A stretch of 64,000 bases of DNA. It comes from Algoriphagus zhangzhouensis. Lineage in GTDB: Bacteria; Bacteroidota; Bacteroidia; Cytophagales; Cyclobacteriaceae. The stretch spans positions 682,001-746,000 of the forward strand of contig NZ_FRXN01000001.1 in the NCBI RefSeq assembly GCF_900148515.1, in the 5' to 3' direction. This document shows, piece after piece, positions 63,586 to 64,000 of the stretch. The notes under the pieces are model-generated. The model worked only from the letters and a program-made list of their open reading frames with translations, searched no databases and was not told where the DNA came from. A program made the position numbers and the translations under genes. How positions within the stretch are numbered: position 1 is the first letter of the stretch; the number at the start of each line of letters is the position of its first letter.

Positions 63586-64000
63586 ATGAAACTCAAATCC
63601 AACTATTACCCTCTCCTATTTCTATCTCTGATTTTTGGATGCTCGGAAAAATCTGAGGACCCACGGATTACTCAAAAAATCGAAGAATTAAGACTGGAAG
63701 TCGCTCCGGATAAAAGAGTTGCACTTTGGAATATTTCCTTCGAAAATGATTCATTAAAAGGTGAAACTGACCAACCACAAGCTTTAGAGACTTTAACCTC
63801 AAGTTTAAAAGCTGATGGAATAGACTACATCAATGCAGTCGAAGAATTACCTCAAGCCTCCTTAGGAGATCAAACACGGGCTCTGGTAACGATTTCAGTG
63901 GCAAACATCAGAAGCAATCCAAGACATTCAGCAGAATTAGCTACTCAGGCGCTTTTGGGGACTCCATTGAAAGTCTTAAAAAAAGAAGGAACCTGGTATT
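63586..64000 (+). CDS. Lipoprotein with SH3-type domain, probably NlpC/P60 peptidase (5' part)
   Basis: The frame is open to the window end: 138 codons seen. It starts with a lipoprotein signal (LIFG before Cys19), and at about residues 105-138 ALVTISVANIRSNPRHSAEL plus LLGTPLKVLKKEGTWY is a bacterial SH3 domain of the kind that precedes the cysteine-peptidase domain in Bacteroidota NlpC/P60 (C40) dipeptidyl peptidases. The catalytic domain would lie beyond the window, so the peptidase call is inferred. Confidence 0.75.
   Translation, partial: MKLKSNYYPLLFLSLIFGCSEKSEDPRITQKIEELRLEVAPDKRVALWNISFENDSLKGETDQPQALETLTSSLKADGIDYINAVEELPQASLGDQTRALVTISVANIRSNPRHSAELATQALLGTPLKVLKKEGTWY

Overview
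The window is a chromosomal segment of about 40% GC (estimated by eye) from a member of Bacteroidota. It is most likely of the order Cytophagales, in or near Cyclobacteriaceae (Algoriphagus-like). Support comes from the GldC gliding protein, a TonB receptor with an N-terminal carboxypeptidase-regulatory-like domain, DUF3098 beside ftsX, starts without clear Shine-Dalgarno sites, and promoters of the Bacteroidota form TTTG-N18..20-TAnnTTTG. The genus is inferred; no rRNA is present.

Layout. 1-3694: end of an acetylated (or succinylated) arginine operon, argF'-argB-argE-argH. 3795-5986: a SulP anion transporter and a beta-carbonic anhydrase with overlapping ends. 6071-8694: a SAM-I riboswitch ahead of metY-metX. 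8832-14070: pdeM, then a tight run ftsX-DUF3098-truB-ribF-scoA-scoB-gldC closed by a terminator. 14373-17372: a TonB-dependent receptor. 17419-21689 (minus): a PIG-L deacetylase and a large lipoprotein combining a beta-propeller, HEAT repeats and a CxxCH haem domain. 21872-22101: two identical tRNA-Glu genes. 22293-27813: gap, a glycosyltransferase-like gene, a 1-Cys peroxiredoxin, KDPG aldolase and KDG kinase, and small envelope proteins.

28239-33362 (minus): a TetR-ABC-HlyD-TolC export operon whose ABC ATPase has lost most catalytic motifs, with a palindromic operator upstream. 33583-38458: a BCCT transporter, small conserved proteins, and a phosphatase-phosphoglycerate dehydrogenase-ACT fusion. 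38459-39248: about 790 bases without a gene, packed with palindromes. 39249-41973 (minus): DinB-like protein, endolysin-like muramidase, DEAD-box helicase. 42157-46741: a carboxypeptidase-regulatory-like protein with gamma-glutamyltransferase, then a periplasmic M20 amidohydrolase. 47265-50963 (minus): a small Cys-rich lipoprotein, a protein with a nucleoside-phosphorylase-like end, MsrA-DUF3253, and a methyltransferase. 51042-53063: an LTA-synthase-like membrane phosphotransferase/sulfatase.

53060-58858 (minus): a five-gene operon of response regulator, HEAT-repeat membrane protein, processive GT2 glycosyltransferase, TPR/YaiO-type outer-membrane barrel and a membrane-anchored periplasmic protein of unknown type. 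I read it as an exopolysaccharide synthesis and export system with unusual control. 59087-63496: three tandem secreted amidohydrolase-family proteins. Only the middle one keeps the metal ligands; the outer two have lost the recognisable ligands. The window ends inside an SH3-type lipoprotein gene, probably an NlpC/P60 peptidase. The best candidates for something undescribed are the amidohydrolase trio, the response regulator-HEAT-GT2-YaiO operon and the degenerate ABC exporter.
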